The notes beneath the pieces were generated by a model that saw only the letters and a program-made list of their open reading frames with translations, had not been told where the DNA came from and ran no database searches. A stretch of 64,000 nucleotides of DNA from Streptomyces sp. SPB162 (GTDB lineage: Bacteria > Actinomycetota > Actinomycetes > Streptomycetales > Streptomycetaceae): contig NZ_JAQFII010000001.1 in assembly GCF_029504575.1 (NCBI RefSeq), positions 3,975,001 through 4,039,000 on the forward strand. The letters run 5' to 3'. The number at the start of each line of letters is the position of its first letter. Within the stretch, counting starts at the first letter, position 1. Shown piece after piece: positions 13,728-23,222 of this stretch. Made by a program: the position numbers and the translations under genes.

Positions 13728-15041
13728 TGCGCGGACTGGTGGTGGCGGTCGCGGTGGCCGGCGTGACGCTCGCCGGGCTGCACGGCACGGCACTGGCGGA
13801 CACCGCCGTGCCCGTGTGGCAGCCGCAGGGCACGCCGGTGACGGGCGCGGCGACGACGGCCGACGCCCAGGCGCTCACGGCGGGCGGTACCTACAAGGAC
13901 ACCCTCAAGGTGGGCGACACCAAGTACTACGGCGTGGACCTGGACGCGAAGTCCTCGGCGTACCTGTCGGCGTTCGCCGTTCCCGAACCGGGCGCCAAGG
14001 TGGCCTACGGGGACGGCATCGAGCTCAAGCTGCAGAGCGCCGACGGCACCGACTGCGACCGCTACGACGCGCACTTCGACAACGACGGGGCGGCGAGGCC
14101 GGTCGGCGGCTACACGGCGCGGACCATCGAGAAGGACGGGCGCTGCCAGGAGGCCAACCGCTACACCCTGAAGATCACGCGGGAGAGCGCCGGGACGTCG
14201 GACCCGGGCGAATGGCCCGTGGAGATCCGCTTCATGTCCGAGCCGGCCCTCAAGGCCGACGCCAAGCCCGCGCCCGCCTCCAGCGCCACGGAGGCGTCAC
14301 CCACCCTCGGTGACCGGCACGCCGAAGCCCGCACAGGGCGGCACGAGCTTCGACAACGCGGCGGCCATCAAGAGCGGCATCTGGAACGACAAGGTGCTGC
14401 CCGGCGAGACCCGCTTCTACAAGGTGCCGGTGGACTGGGGTCAGCACGCGGTGCTCTTCGCGGACTTCGCGAACGCGCCCGCGGCCAAGGAGAACAGCTA
14501 CCAGAGCGCCGGCGTACGGCTCGACGCGTACAACCCCGCCCGGGGCCACATCGACGACGACACGGAGTCGTACGCGGGCAAGCAGACGTCGATCACCGGC
14601 CAGACCGTACCGGTCTCGTACGCGAACCGGTTCGAGAGCGGCGGCAAGGTCTCGGCGACGCGGTTCGCCGGCTGGTACTACTTCGCGGTCAGCGTCCACC
14701 CGGGCGTCAAGAGCGTCGTGGACGGCCCGATCGGCGTCACCCTGCGGCTGGACGTCAAGGGCACGGCGGCCCCGTCGCCGGGGTACGACGGTGACGCGGG
14801 CAAGGCAGGGTTCGGCGTCGGAGGCGACGATCTGGCGCGGGCCGACGGCACGGCGACCGGCGGCACCTCGGACTCCACGCTGCGGATGGTGGCGTTCGCG
14901 GCGCTGGGGGCGGGCACGGTGCTCCTGCTGAGCCTGGGCGTGTGGGTGGTGACGGCGCGTCGCCGGTCCCGGGTCGCGGCTCCGCTGCCGCCGCAGGCGT
15001 CGCCGCCGCAGTCGGGGTACGGGCCACCGCCGGCTTGGTAG
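13727..15041 (+). pseudogene. Paralogue of the VWA protein without VWA domain, apparent +1 frameshift
   Basis: The start at ATG 13727 overlaps the previous stop (tgATG). The signal peptide is MRGLVVAVAVAGVTLAGL. The first module (YKDTLKVGDTKYYGVDLDA, AYGDGIELK, PGEWPVEIRFMSEPALKA) parallels the upstream protein's YLDTIGSGETRWYAAGLDA, GYGDGIELK and GRWPVELRYGSEPALKA. The frame then breaks: the second module (TGTPKPAQGGTSFDNAAAIK, ETRFYKVPVDWGQ) and the C-terminal helix (FAALGAGTVLLLSLGVWVV) read one frame over. Dropping one G at 14309-14310 restores a single reading frame of about 437 codons. A GTG at 14310 could alternatively restart translation, but the homology argues for one gene. Confidence 0.8.
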
Positions 15042-15053
15042 GCCGCGGCCCCC

Positions 15054-16307
15054 TCAGGCGGCCGCCAGGGCCCAGATGCCGACCGCGAAGCAGAGGGCGG
15101 CGGCGATGAGGATCGGGATCACCAGCTTGGCGGGTGGTCCCGGTCGTCGTGACGGGGGAAGCGGCGCGGTGTGTACTGCTGCCGTGTACGGGCGGGTGGG
15201 ATCCGGCTGGTGGGGCGGGACCGTGGGCGCTTGTGGCTGGACCTCTGCCGGTGGCGCCGATGCGTACGGGTTGTGTTCGGCCGGCGGCGGGGTCTGGGTG
15301 CCCGTCTGGGGGTAGCCGTAGGCCGAGTGCTGCTGCGGGGCGTGCGCCGGGACCGGCGAGGCTGCCGGCTGGGGGGCCGGGAGGTGGAAGCTGCTGGTTT
15401 CCTCGGGGCGGGTCCTGCGGGCCTTCCGGCGGGGGCCCTGGGCGTCGAAGCCCTCCGGGAGGGGGCCGATCTGGTCGAAGACCTCGACCGGTTCGTCGTC
15501 CAGGCCGGGAACCGGAAGGAGTTCGACCGCGGCGGACAGCGCCTTGCGGGCGCCGGTGGCCGTGCGGAAGCGGGCGTCCGGGTCGGGTTGCAGCAGGTTG
15601 CCTATGACCTGCCACATCGACTCCGGCACACCCCGCGGGGCGCGCGGGACGCCCTCGTTCAGGTAGCGCTCGAAGATCGCCTGGGCGTCCGGCTTCTGCC
15701 CGCTGAGCAGATAGAGGGCGACGAGGCCGACCGCGTACAGGTCGGCCGGGAAGTCGGGCTCGGCGCCCAGCATCTGCTCGGGCGCGAAGTAACCCGGTGT
15801 GCCGACGACGTAGTCGACCTCGGTCAGCCGCGGCTCGCCCTTGCGCATGGCGATGCCGAAGTCCGACAGCCGCAGGTGCGGCTGGCCGGTGCCGGTGGCC
15901 TCCAGCAGGACGTTGGCGGGCTTGATGTCGCGGTGCACGACCCCTTCGGCGTGGACGGCCGTCAGCCCGGACAGCAGCTGGTCGAGCAGCGCGCACACGA
16001 AGTGCGGGGGCAGTGGCCCGTAGTCGCCGATCAGGTGGGAGAGCGATCCACCGCGGACCAGGTCCATGGTGAACAGGACCTTGTCGTCGTCGGCGGCCCA
16101 ACTGGCGGGCGCGAGGACGTGCGGATGGTCGATCCGCATCGCCTGCTCGCGGACGAAGCGGAGCAGCGCGTGCGCGTCGCTCTGCTGGAGGACCTTCGCC
16201 GCGACGTACCGTCCCCGCCGGTGGTCCCAGGAGCGCCAGACCGCGCCCGAGCCGCCCCGTCCGATCGGGTCCACCAGCTCGTACCGGCCTGCGAAGACCT
16301 CACCCAT
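15054..16307 (-). CDS. Membrane-anchored serine/threonine protein kinase
   Basis: A 417-residue Hanks-type kinase. The glycine loop GRGGSGAVW is at about residues 17-25, the ATP lysine in YVAAKVL, the catalytic loop HRDIKPANVLL, DFG in LSDFGIAM and the APE-like YFAPEQML. After the kinase domain (to about 265) come a Pro/Gln-rich linker and a single C-terminal membrane helix (LVIPILIAAALCFAVGIWALAAA). There is no PASTA or other extracellular sensor domain after the helix, unlike PknB at 30141. The gene lies 29 bases downstream of an HTH gene on the same strand; the two may be co-transcribed. Confidence 0.93.
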   Translation of the reverse strand: MGEVFAGRYELVDPIGRGGSGAVWRSWDHRRGRYVAAKVLQQSDAHALLRFVREQAMRIDHPHVLAPASWAADDDKVLFTMDLVRGGSLSHLIGDYGPLPPHFVCALLDQLLSGLTAVHAEGVVHRDIKPANVLLEATGTGQPHLRLSDFGIAMRKGEPRLTEVDYVVGTPGYFAPEQMLGAEPDFPADLYAVGLVALYLLSGQKPDAQAIFERYLNEGVPRAPRGVPESMWQVIGNLLQPDPDARFRTATGARKALSAAVELLPVPGLDDEPVEVFDQIGPLPEGFDAQGPRRKARRTRPEETSSFHLPAPQPAASPVPAHAPQQHSAYGYPQTGTQTPPPAEHNPYASAPPAEVQPQAPTVPPHQPDPTRPYTAAVHTAPLPPSRRPGPPAKLVIPILIAAALCFAVGIWALAAA

Positions 16308-16336
16308 GGACTGCGACCCGCCCCCCGCTGTTGCGT

Positions 16337-16888
16337 TCAGTCTTGGTGCGCCTCGTAGTGGGTGATCGCTTCCGCGGTCCGCCCGGCGCCGTACACATGA
16401 AGGAACTCTGCCAGTTGTGGATGGCTGGAGGCGAGGGTGTCCGCCGCTTCCGCAATCTCTTCGGCGGACGCGACGGCCCGCAGCAGCGACTGGATGTCCC
16501 GCACGACGTGCCGGGCGGAGCCTGCGGCGGATCCCGACGAGGAGCTGTGGGTGGTGCCGGTGAGGACGGAGGAGCCGGACGACTGCCGGATGTCGTCCAT
16601 CCGCGAGGTCGCCTCGGAGGACGTCACGCTGCCGTCCGCGACATGCCCGGCGAGATCCTGGAGTGCCTGCAGGCGCTGGACGACCGCCGGGTTGCCGATC
16701 TTCGCGCGCTGACCGCTCATCAGCTGCGACAGCATCGGCGCGGAGAGCCCCAGCACGCCCGCCAGGCGCGCCTGGTTCAACCCGAGATCGCCGATGAGGC
16801 GCCGGAAGAGGTCGCCGAGCGGCTCGCCGTACCAGGTGCGCTGCAGCTCCTGCGCGCGGCTGGCGGCGTCGTGCGGGGAGGGGTCCAT
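16337..16888 (-). CDS. Helix-turn-helix DNA-binding protein
   Basis: A 183-residue protein, start ATG at 16888 (minus strand) with aggag 7 bases upstream. A longer frame to 16921 lacks a ribosome site. The N-terminal XRE-like HTH (about 25-75) reads LGLNQARLAGVLGLSAPMLSQLMSGQRAKIGNP. A Ser/Gly-rich linker (about 110-130) joins a helical C-terminal domain (ARHVVRDIQSLLRAV). The upstream position beside a Ser/Thr kinase suggests it may be a kinase target or partner, but that is only inferred from context. Confidence 0.87.
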   Translation of the reverse strand: MDPSPHDAASRAQELQRTWYGEPLGDLFRRLIGDLGLNQARLAGVLGLSAPMLSQLMSGQRAKIGNPAVVQRLQALQDLAGHVADGSVTSSEATSRMDDIRQSSGSSVLTGTTHSSSSGSAAGSARHVVRDIQSLLRAVASAEEIAEAADTLASSHPQLAEFLHVYGAGRTAEAITHYEAHQD

Positions 16889-16988
16889 ACGCACTCCTGT
16901 TTGCGGCCGTGAATCCTGCAAAGCATCCTACGGACCGCGATACCGGGTCGGGGTCACGTCCCGGAACAGGTACGCTGTTCTGCGAAGC

Positions 16989-17061
16989 GGGGCCTTAGCT
17001 CAGTTGGTAGAGCGCTGCCTTTGCAAGGCAGATGTCAGGAGTTCGAATCTCCTAGGCTCCA
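16989..17061 (+). tRNA. tRNA-Ala (anticodon TGC)
   Basis: A 73-base cloverleaf. Acceptor GGGGCCT pairs with AGGCTCC (one G-U pair); D-arm AGCTCAGTTGGTAGAGC; anticodon arm CTGCC-TTTGCAA-GGCAG; T-arm AGGAGTTCGAATCTCCT. A TACGCT (16971-16976) 13 bases before the tRNA could be its -10, but no good -35 is visible. Confidence 0.97.
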
Positions 17062-17144
17062 CAGTGTCGATCAGCGCGGGACCGTTCACGGTCCCGCGCT
17101 GATTTGCGTATCGGATCACTGGCCGGTGCTGCACAATCGGGGGC

Positions 17145-20100
17145 GTGATGTTCGGCATCCTTGGCGCGACGCAGGTCTCGGACGTGGACGGTGGCGCGGT
17201 CGTGCTGGGTGGGCCGCGGCGGCGGGGGCTGCTGGCGATGCTGCTGCTCGACGCCGGCCGGGTGGTGACGCCCGAACGGCTGATCGATGGCCTGTACGGG
17301 GAGGAACCGCCGGCCGGGGTGGCGAACGCCCTGCAGTCGCAGGTGTCGCGCCTGCGCCACGTTCTGCGGCAGCCGATCGAGTTCGGTCCCGCGGGATACC
17401 GGCTGGTGATCGACCCCGACGACGTGGACGCGCACCGTTTCGAGCGGCTCAGCTCGGAGGGGCGTGAGGCGCTGGCCGCGGGTGATCCCGCACGCGCCGC
17501 CGAACTGCTGCGGGAGGCGCTGGAGCTGTGGCGCGGGCCCGCGCTGGCCGATGTGGGGGACGCGCCGTTCGCGCGGTCGCAGGTGACGCGTCTGGAGGAG
17601 CTGCGGGTCTCGGCCGCGGAGGACCGGATGGAGGCCGAACTGACGCTCGGCGGCCACCGGGAGCTGGTCGCCGGGCTGCGGGAGCTCGTCGACGCGCACC
17701 CGTTGCGTGAGCGGCTGCGCGGCCAGCTGATGCGGGCCCTGTACGGCAGCGGGCGGCAGAGCGAGGCCCTGGAGGCGTACGAGGCGGCCCGCAGTGAACT
17801 CGCCGACACGCTGGGGGCGGACCCCGGGCCTGAGCTGGCCGCCGTTCACCTGGCGGTTCTGCGCGCCGATCCGGAGCTCACGACCGCCTCCCACGCGCAT
17901 GTTCCACGTGGAACATCGCCCAGGACACCGGCGCCGGTGCCCGCCCGACCGCGCTTCGCGCTGCCCGCGCAGCTCACCAGCTTCGTCGGCCGCGACGAGG
18001 AGCTGGACCGGATCGGCACGCAGCTGTCCGAGGGGCGGCTCGTCACCCTCATCGGCCCCGGCGGAGCCGGCAAGACCCGGATCGCGGTCGAGGCCGCTGG
18101 GCGGTACAGCGGCGAGGCCTGCTTCGTCGAGCTGGCGGGACTCACCGACGCCGCCGAGGTGCCGCACGCGATCCAGGGCGCGCTCGGACTGCGCGAGGCC
18201 GGGGTGATGCCCGGCGCCGGTCCCGCTCCCGATCCGGTCGCCCGCGTGACCGCGGCCCTGGCCGACCGCCCGCTCCTGCTTGTGCTGGACAACTGCGAGC
18301 ATGTCGTCGGCGAGATCGCCGGGCTCGTCGGCCGACTGCTCGGGGACTGCGGACGACTGCGCGTACTGGCCACCACCCGCGAGCCGCTGGGGATCCCCGG
18401 CGAGACGCTCTGCCCGATCCCTCCGCTGCGGCTCCCGCCGCCCGGCACGGACCCGGTCCGTGCGCTCGCCTTTCCCGCGGTGCGGCTGTTCACCGAGCGG
18501 GCTGTCGCCGTGCAGCCCGATTTCGAGCTGGCGGCCGATCTGGACGCGGTCCTGCGGGTGTGCACGGCCCTCGACGGACTGCCGCTGGCCATCGAACTGG
18601 CCGCCGCCCGCCTGCGCTCGATGTCCGCGTCCGAGATCGCCTCCCGGCTCGGCGCGCGGTCCGCGGCGCCCGAGCGGGGCGAGTACGGGCCCGGGATCCG
18701 GCCGGACGAACGGTTCCGGCTGCTGTCACGGGGCAGCCGTACCGCCCAGCCCCGGCAGAAGACGCTGCGCGGGGTCGTCGACTGGAGCTGGGACCTGCTC
18801 ACGGAGCCCGAACGGGCCGTCCTGCGCCGCGTCTCGGTCTTCGCCGGCGGCTGGACGCTGGAAGCGGCCGAATCCGTCTGCGCTGACCGCGAGGAGGACG
18901 AGGGAGCCACCCGGGAAGCCGGGGTCGACGCGTTCGACGTGCTCGATCTGATCGACTCCCTCGTCGACAAGTCCCTGGTCGTCGCCCACCGTCCTGAGGG
19001 CGCCGACGGGGTCCGTTACCGGATGCTGGAGACGATCCGCGCCTACGGGGCCGAGCGGCTCGCGGAAGCCGGTGAGACGGCGGTCCTGCGCCGCGCCCAC
19101 GCCCGGTACTTCCTCGGCGTGGTCGACGCGGCGGAGCCGCATCTGCGGCGCGCGGAGCAGCTCGACTGGCTGCGGCGGCTCTCCGTCGACCAGGACAACC
19201 TGCACACCGCGCTGCGCCGCCGGGTGGAGGAGGGCGACGTCACGACGGCGCTGCGGCTGCTGGCCCCGCTGTCGACGTACTGGCTGCTGCGCGGTGTGCG
19301 CCTGGAGGGCGCGGGTCCCGCCCGTGCCCTGCTGGACATCACCGGGCCGCAGCCGCCCGAGGGGCTGGACGAGGAGTACGTGCTGTGCGTGCTCGCCGCG
19401 GCCAACGGCCGGTCGGACCACCACGACCTGACCGCGCACACGGCCGCCGCCGAGGCGGTCATGGCGAGCCTCGACTACCTGCCGCGGCGCTTCCCCACCC
19501 TCACCGTCATCTGGGCGATGGCCATGGGCGCGCCCACCAGCGACGCCGCGGAGCTGATCGAGCGCACCCTGGACGATCCCGGCGGCGAGCCGTGGTCCAG
19601 GGCGCTGCTGCACCTGGGACAGGGCTACGCGCACTGGATGGTCAACGGCGACACCACGCAGGCGGAACGGGAGTTCACCGCCGGGCTCGAAGGGTTCCGG
19701 GCGCTCGGCGACCGCTGGGCGATGGCCAACGCGCTGGACGTGCTGGCGCAGCTCGCCGACTGGCAGGGCGATCACGAGCGCGCCGCCGCGCTGACCGACG
19801 AGGCGCTCGGCTACGTCGAACCGCTCGGGGCGATCGAGGACATGGCGCAGCTGCTGTGCCGGCGGGCCGAACGCAGCGCCCGCGACGGGGACACCGAGGC
19901 GGCCCGCGCCGACTACGCGCGGGTGGTCGAACTGTCCGCTCGGGCGGGTGCGCCCGACTGCATGGCGCTGGCCCACCTCGGGCTGGGCGAGATCGCCAGG
20001 ATGCGCGGTGAGCCGGCCGCCGCCCGCGCACTGTACGAGCTGGCCCTCGGCGAGAGCGGCCTCGGCTGGGCGGTTGTCGACATGAACCGTCCGCTGATCC

Positions 20101-20462
20101 TCATCGGGCTGGCCCGTGTCGCCGAGGCCGAGGGGGATGTGGAACGGGCCCGCGGCTACTACCGCCAGGTCCCCGAGGCCGAGTTGGTGAGCCGCAACGG
20201 CCCGGTCGCCGCGAGCTTCGCCGAGGCGCTGGCCGGTCTGGCGCTGCTGGACGGCGGGCCCGAGCGGGCCGCGCTGCTCCTCGGCACTGCCCGGACGCTG
20301 CGCGGAGCCGAGGTGCCGCCCGACCGGGACACGGCCAGGGTCATCGCCGCCGCCCGCGCCGCGCTCGGCGACGACGCCTTCGCCGCCGCGCACGCCCGGG
20401 GCGTCGCGCTCACCCGGGACGAGACCGTCGTGGCGCTGACCGGCTTCGGGGTCGCTCGGTAA
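17145..20462 (+). CDS. AfsR/SARP-type transcriptional regulator (BTAD, NB-ARC, TPR)
   Basis: A 1105-residue regulator of the AfsR class. The N-terminal winged-helix DNA-binding domain (about 1-90; LGGPRRRGLLAMLLL, VVTPERLIDGLYG) is followed by a bacterial transcriptional activation domain (about 95-240). An NB-ARC ATPase module (about 270-600) has Walker A LIGPGGAGKTR and Walker B LLLVLDNCEH. The C-terminal half is helical, TPR-like. Such proteins switch on secondary-metabolite clusters, but no biosynthetic cluster lies next to this one, so it may act globally. Start is GTG 17145 or ATG 17148. A parS-like palindrome (17899-17916) lies in the coding sequence at the BTAD to NB-ARC linker. Confidence 0.92.
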   Translation: MMFGILGATQVSDVDGGAVVLGGPRRRGLLAMLLLDAGRVVTPERLIDGLYGEEPPAGVANALQSQVSRLRHVLRQPIEFGPAGYRLVIDPDDVDAHRFERLSSEGREALAAGDPARAAELLREALELWRGPALADVGDAPFARSQVTRLEELRVSAAEDRMEAELTLGGHRELVAGLRELVDAHPLRERLRGQLMRALYGSGRQSEALEAYEAARSELADTLGADPGPELAAVHLAVLRADPELTTASHAHVPRGTSPRTPAPVPARPRFALPAQLTSFVGRDEELDRIGTQLSEGRLVTLIGPGGAGKTRIAVEAAGRYSGEACFVELAGLTDAAEVPHAIQGALGLREAGVMPGAGPAPDPVARVTAALADRPLLLVLDNCEHVVGEIAGLVGRLLGDCGRLRVLATTREPLGIPGETLCPIPPLRLPPPGTDPVRALAFPAVRLFTERAVAVQPDFELAADLDAVLRVCTALDGLPLAIELAAARLRSMSASEIASRLGARSAAPERGEYGPGIRPDERFRLLSRGSRTAQPRQKTLRGVVDWSWDLLTEPERAVLRRVSVFAGGWTLEAAESVCADREEDEGATREAGVDAFDVLDLIDSLVDKSLVVAHRPEGADGVRYRMLETIRAYGAERLAEAGETAVLRRAHARYFLGVVDAAEPHLRRAEQLDWLRRLSVDQDNLHTALRRRVEEGDVTTALRLLAPLSTYWLLRGVRLEGAGPARALLDITGPQPPEGLDEEYVLCVLAAANGRSDHHDLTAHTAAAEAVMASLDYLPRRFPTLTVIWAMAMGAPTSDAAELIERTLDDPGGEPWSRALLHLGQGYAHWMVNGDTTQAEREFTAGLEGFRALGDRWAMANALDVLAQLADWQGDHERAAALTDEALGYVEPLGAIEDMAQLLCRRAERSARDGDTEAARADYARVVELSARAGAPDCMALAHLGLGEIARMRGEPAAARALYELALGESGLGWAVVDMNRPLILIGLARVAEAEGDVERARGYYRQVPEAELVSRNGPVAASFAEALAGLALLDGGPERAALLLGTARTLRGAEVPPDRDTARVIAAARAALGDDAFAAAHARGVALTRDETVVALTGFGVAR
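17899..17916. promoter_or_regulatory. Candidate parS (ParB-binding) site
   Basis: The 18-base perfect palindrome ATGTTCCACGTGGAACAT contains a core differing from the known consensus TGTTTCACGTGAAACA only by symmetric T/C and A/G changes. Streptomyces parS sites cluster around oriC and often lie inside genes; this one is about 16 kb from oriC. I saw no other convincing match in the window. Confidence 0.7.
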
Positions 20463-20508
20463 GCGAACGGTCAGTGCCCGGTCAGAGCGCCTTGCGACAG
20501 TCACCGGC

Positions 20509-22113
20509 ATGACGAAGAACCCGAAGACGGCGCGGACCGCGCGGACGGCCACCACGACTCCCTCGAACCCCCGGCGCTGGGCGGTACTGGCGATCTGCTG
20601 CGTGGCGGCGGCGCTGCTCGGCATCGACACCAGCGTGCTCAACTACGCGATCCCCTCGCTCGTCACCGACCTCCAGCCGTCCGGCACCGAGATCCTGTGG
20701 ATCGCGGACATCTACGGATTCGCCCTCGGCGGCCTGCTGGTGGTGATGGGCAACCTCGGTGACCGGATGGGCCGCAAGAAACTGCTGCTGCTGGGCGCGG
20801 GCGCCTTCGGGGTGGCCTCGGTCCTCACCGCGTACGCCACCAGCCCGGAGATGCTCATCGGGGCCCGCGCGCTGCTGGGGGTGGCCGGGGCGACGATCAT
20901 GCCGTCGACGCTCTCGATCGTCCGCAACGTCTTCACCGACCCCCGCGAGCGCACCACGGCCGTGGGCGTCTCCGGCGGGGTCGGGGCGGGCAGTTTCGCC
21001 CTCGGACCGGTCGTCGGCGGCGCGCTGCTGGACCACTTCTGGTGGGGCTCGGTCTTCCTGATCAACGTCCCGATCCTGCTGGCGCTCGTGATCGCCGGGG
21101 CGATCGTGCTCCCCGAGTCCCGCAACCCGAACCCGGGACGGTTGGACTGGATCAGCGTCCCGCTCTCGATCGTCGGTCTGCTGGGGGTCATCTTCGCCAT
21201 CAAGACGGCCGCCCGTGACGGTGTGCACGAGCCCTCGGTGTGGATCGCCGCCGCGGTCGGCGTCGTCTGCCTGATCGTCTTCGCCCGGCGCCAGACCCGT
21301 ATCGCGGCACCGCTGCTGGACGTCAAGCTCTTCCGTAACCCGGCCTTCACCGGCTCCATCAGCGCCAATCTGGTCGCCATCTTCGCCTCGGCCTCGCTCT
21401 CGCTGGCCTTCTCGCTCTACTTCCAGGTCGTCCGCGGGTGGTCCCCGCTGATGGCGGGCCTGGCACTGCTCCCCGGCCCGCTGTCCGCCGCCTTCGCCGC
21501 TCCGCTCTCCTCCGCGCTGGTGCCCAGGATCGGCCGGGCCAGGGTGGTGGCCCTGGGGCTGGGCCTGATGTCGGTCAGCATGGTCGGACTGGGCCTGGTC
21601 ACCCCGAACTCCAGCTACTGGCTGCTGCTGCCCGCGCTGATCGTCAACGGGGTGGGCATCGTCCTGACCTTCACCGTCACCTCCGACACGGTCCTGGCGA
21701 GCGTGCCGAAGGAGCGGGCGGGCGCCGCGGCGGCCATCTCCGAGACGGCGATGGAGCTCGGCGGGGCGCTGGGCATCGCGGTTCTCGGATCGGTGCTGAC
21801 CAGCGTGTACCGCAGCGGGCTCGACCTGCCGGCGGGTCTTCCGGCCGGTGCGGCCGAGGCCGCCCGGGAGTCCGTCGGCGGTGCGGTCGGGTCCGGCGCG
21901 CAGCTGTCCGGCCCGATGGGGCGGCAGGTGGCCGAGACGGCGAACGAGGCCTTCACGCACGGCATGCACGTCACGACCCTGGCGGGCGCCGTGCTGATCG
22001 CCGTCGCGGCGGTGGCCGCGCTCTACACCCTGCGAGGCGTCCCCGCGGTGATCGACGAACCGGCCGACGCGGAGGGTTCGGAAGCCGACGCCAAGGAGCT
22101 GGTCGGGCGCTGA
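20509..22113 (+). CDS. MFS transporter, DHA2-type drug exporter
   Basis: A 534-residue integral membrane protein with about 14 predicted helices. The loop 2-3 motif GNLGDRMGRKKLLLLG and motif C-like GPVVGGALLDHFWWGSVFLINVP are typical of the DHA2/EmrB-QacA drug:H+ antiporters. The first 25 residues are a basic Thr-rich leader (KTARTARTATTTPS), unusual but intact. It starts 46 bases after the AfsR-type regulator on the same strand, so the regulator may control it. The substrate cannot be read from the sequence. Confidence 0.92.
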   Translation: MTKNPKTARTARTATTTPSNPRRWAVLAICCVAAALLGIDTSVLNYAIPSLVTDLQPSGTEILWIADIYGFALGGLLVVMGNLGDRMGRKKLLLLGAGAFGVASVLTAYATSPEMLIGARALLGVAGATIMPSTLSIVRNVFTDPRERTTAVGVSGGVGAGSFALGPVVGGALLDHFWWGSVFLINVPILLALVIAGAIVLPESRNPNPGRLDWISVPLSIVGLLGVIFAIKTAARDGVHEPSVWIAAAVGVVCLIVFARRQTRIAAPLLDVKLFRNPAFTGSISANLVAIFASASLSLAFSLYFQVVRGWSPLMAGLALLPGPLSAAFAAPLSSALVPRIGRARVVALGLGLMSVSMVGLGLVTPNSSYWLLLPALIVNGVGIVLTFTVTSDTVLASVPKERAGAAAAISETAMELGGALGIAVLGSVLTSVYRSGLDLPAGLPAGAAEAARESVGGAVGSGAQLSGPMGRQVAETANEAFTHGMHVTTLAGAVLIAVAAVAALYTLRGVPAVIDEPADAEGSEADAKELVGR

Positions 22114-22127
22114 CCCGCCCCGCGCGC

Positions 22128-22172
22128 AGGTCGGAGGGCGGGAGACCCTTTCGGTCTCCCGCCCTCCGACCT
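22128..22172 (+). terminator. Strong terminator after the MFS gene
   Basis: A perfect 20-bp stem (22128-22147 with 22153-22172) has a 5-base loop ctttc. It lies 15 bases after the MFS stop and between convergent genes, so it can serve both strands. Confidence 0.92.
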
Positions 22173-22240
22173 ATGACGCGTACGCGCTGTTCGACGGGGA
22201 ATCCAGGACCGCGGCTATCGACTGCCGACCCGGTCCGGGA

Positions 22241-22984
22241 TCAGGACTCGTTGCCGCGTTCCGGGCGTTCCACACGGTCCGCCTCGGCCTGCTTCGCCTG
22301 CACCTCGGGGTCGAGGGGCTCGACGGGCGAGCCGTCGACGACATCGACCACGTCGAGCGGGTCGGCGCCGTTCGTGCGGTCCGTGCCGACGACGGTCGGA
22401 GCGCTGCCGTTGAGCGTGGCGCGGTCCGCGACCTCGGTCGGGGCGGCGGGCTCGACCAGCCAGTCAGGGTTGGTCTGCTTGCTCCACCACTTCCACGCGG
22501 CGAATCCCGCCCCGCTGATGATGCCGATCAGGGCGAGGCGCTTGGCCGCCTTGCCCGCCCTGGCGCGGCGCCGGTGCTTCTTGCCCAGCTTGTTGATCTC
22601 GGCGACCGACACCTTGCCCTGCAGCGCTGCCAGCGCGGCCGCGCCACGTGCCACGGCCTCGTCGCGGGCGGGACCCGCGGCGGCACGGGTGACCTCCACC
22701 GCGTGTCCGACCCTGGGGGCGGCGTACTCGTTGGCCTGCCGTGCGGTCAACGCGGCCTTGACGGCCGCGGTGTCCACGGCCGAAGCGACCTTGGGCGGTA
22801 GTGCGGCATGTGCCTTGTGCGCGGCTGTCGCGACTCGTGGCGTCAACCAGATCCGGGCTTCGTCCGCGTAGTGCGCGGCGCTGTCCTTGGCGGTGACAGC
22901 GTATGGAGCGACCACCTCAGCGGCGTGCTGCATGCTGTCCTTGGTCTGCCCGGCTGCGTTGCGCACGCTGTCGATGCGGGTCAC
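22241..22984 (-). CDS. DUF5324 family protein
   Basis: A 247-residue protein beginning at GTG 22984 with gaggagg upstream. A longer frame to 23041 lacks a ribosome site. The N-terminal two-thirds is Ala-rich and helical (TRIDSVRNAAGQTKDSMQHA, AHYADEARIWLTPRVATAAH) and resembles amphipathic, apolipoprotein-like repeats. A membrane helix (KRLALIGIISGAGFAAWKWW, about 150-170) is followed by an acidic, disordered tail. The composition fits the Streptomyces DUF5324 family; function unknown. Confidence 0.82.
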   Translation of the reverse strand: MTRIDSVRNAAGQTKDSMQHAAEVVAPYAVTAKDSAAHYADEARIWLTPRVATAAHKAHAALPPKVASAVDTAAVKAALTARQANEYAAPRVGHAVEVTRAAAGPARDEAVARGAAALAALQGKVSVAEINKLGKKHRRRARAGKAAKRLALIGIISGAGFAAWKWWSKQTNPDWLVEPAAPTEVADRATLNGSAPTVVGTDRTNGADPLDVVDVVDGSPVEPLDPEVQAKQAEADRVERPERGNES

Positions 22985-23222
22985 AGGAACCTCCTCCTCG
23001 GTGGCGTACGGTTTTCGCCTGTCCACCCGATTTGAAATCATGCCTGTCTACGGCCAGTCCGGCATGTGCGACCGGGCATATGGGTCATGGCGGGACACAC
23101 GAGAGCTTAGACAGACGATGCCACGATGCGGGCCGCGACGCGATGGGGCCGGGCAAGCCGACGGTCGGTCCTCGTCCGTGCGAGGATTTGTCCCTGTCAG
23201 TGAAGACCAGGAAAGGCAGATC

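Noticed and set aside
17000..18302. Large reverse-strand reading frames over the AfsR gene
   Set aside because: They are shadows of high-GC coding on the plus strand with Arg/Pro/His-rich translations and no family signals.
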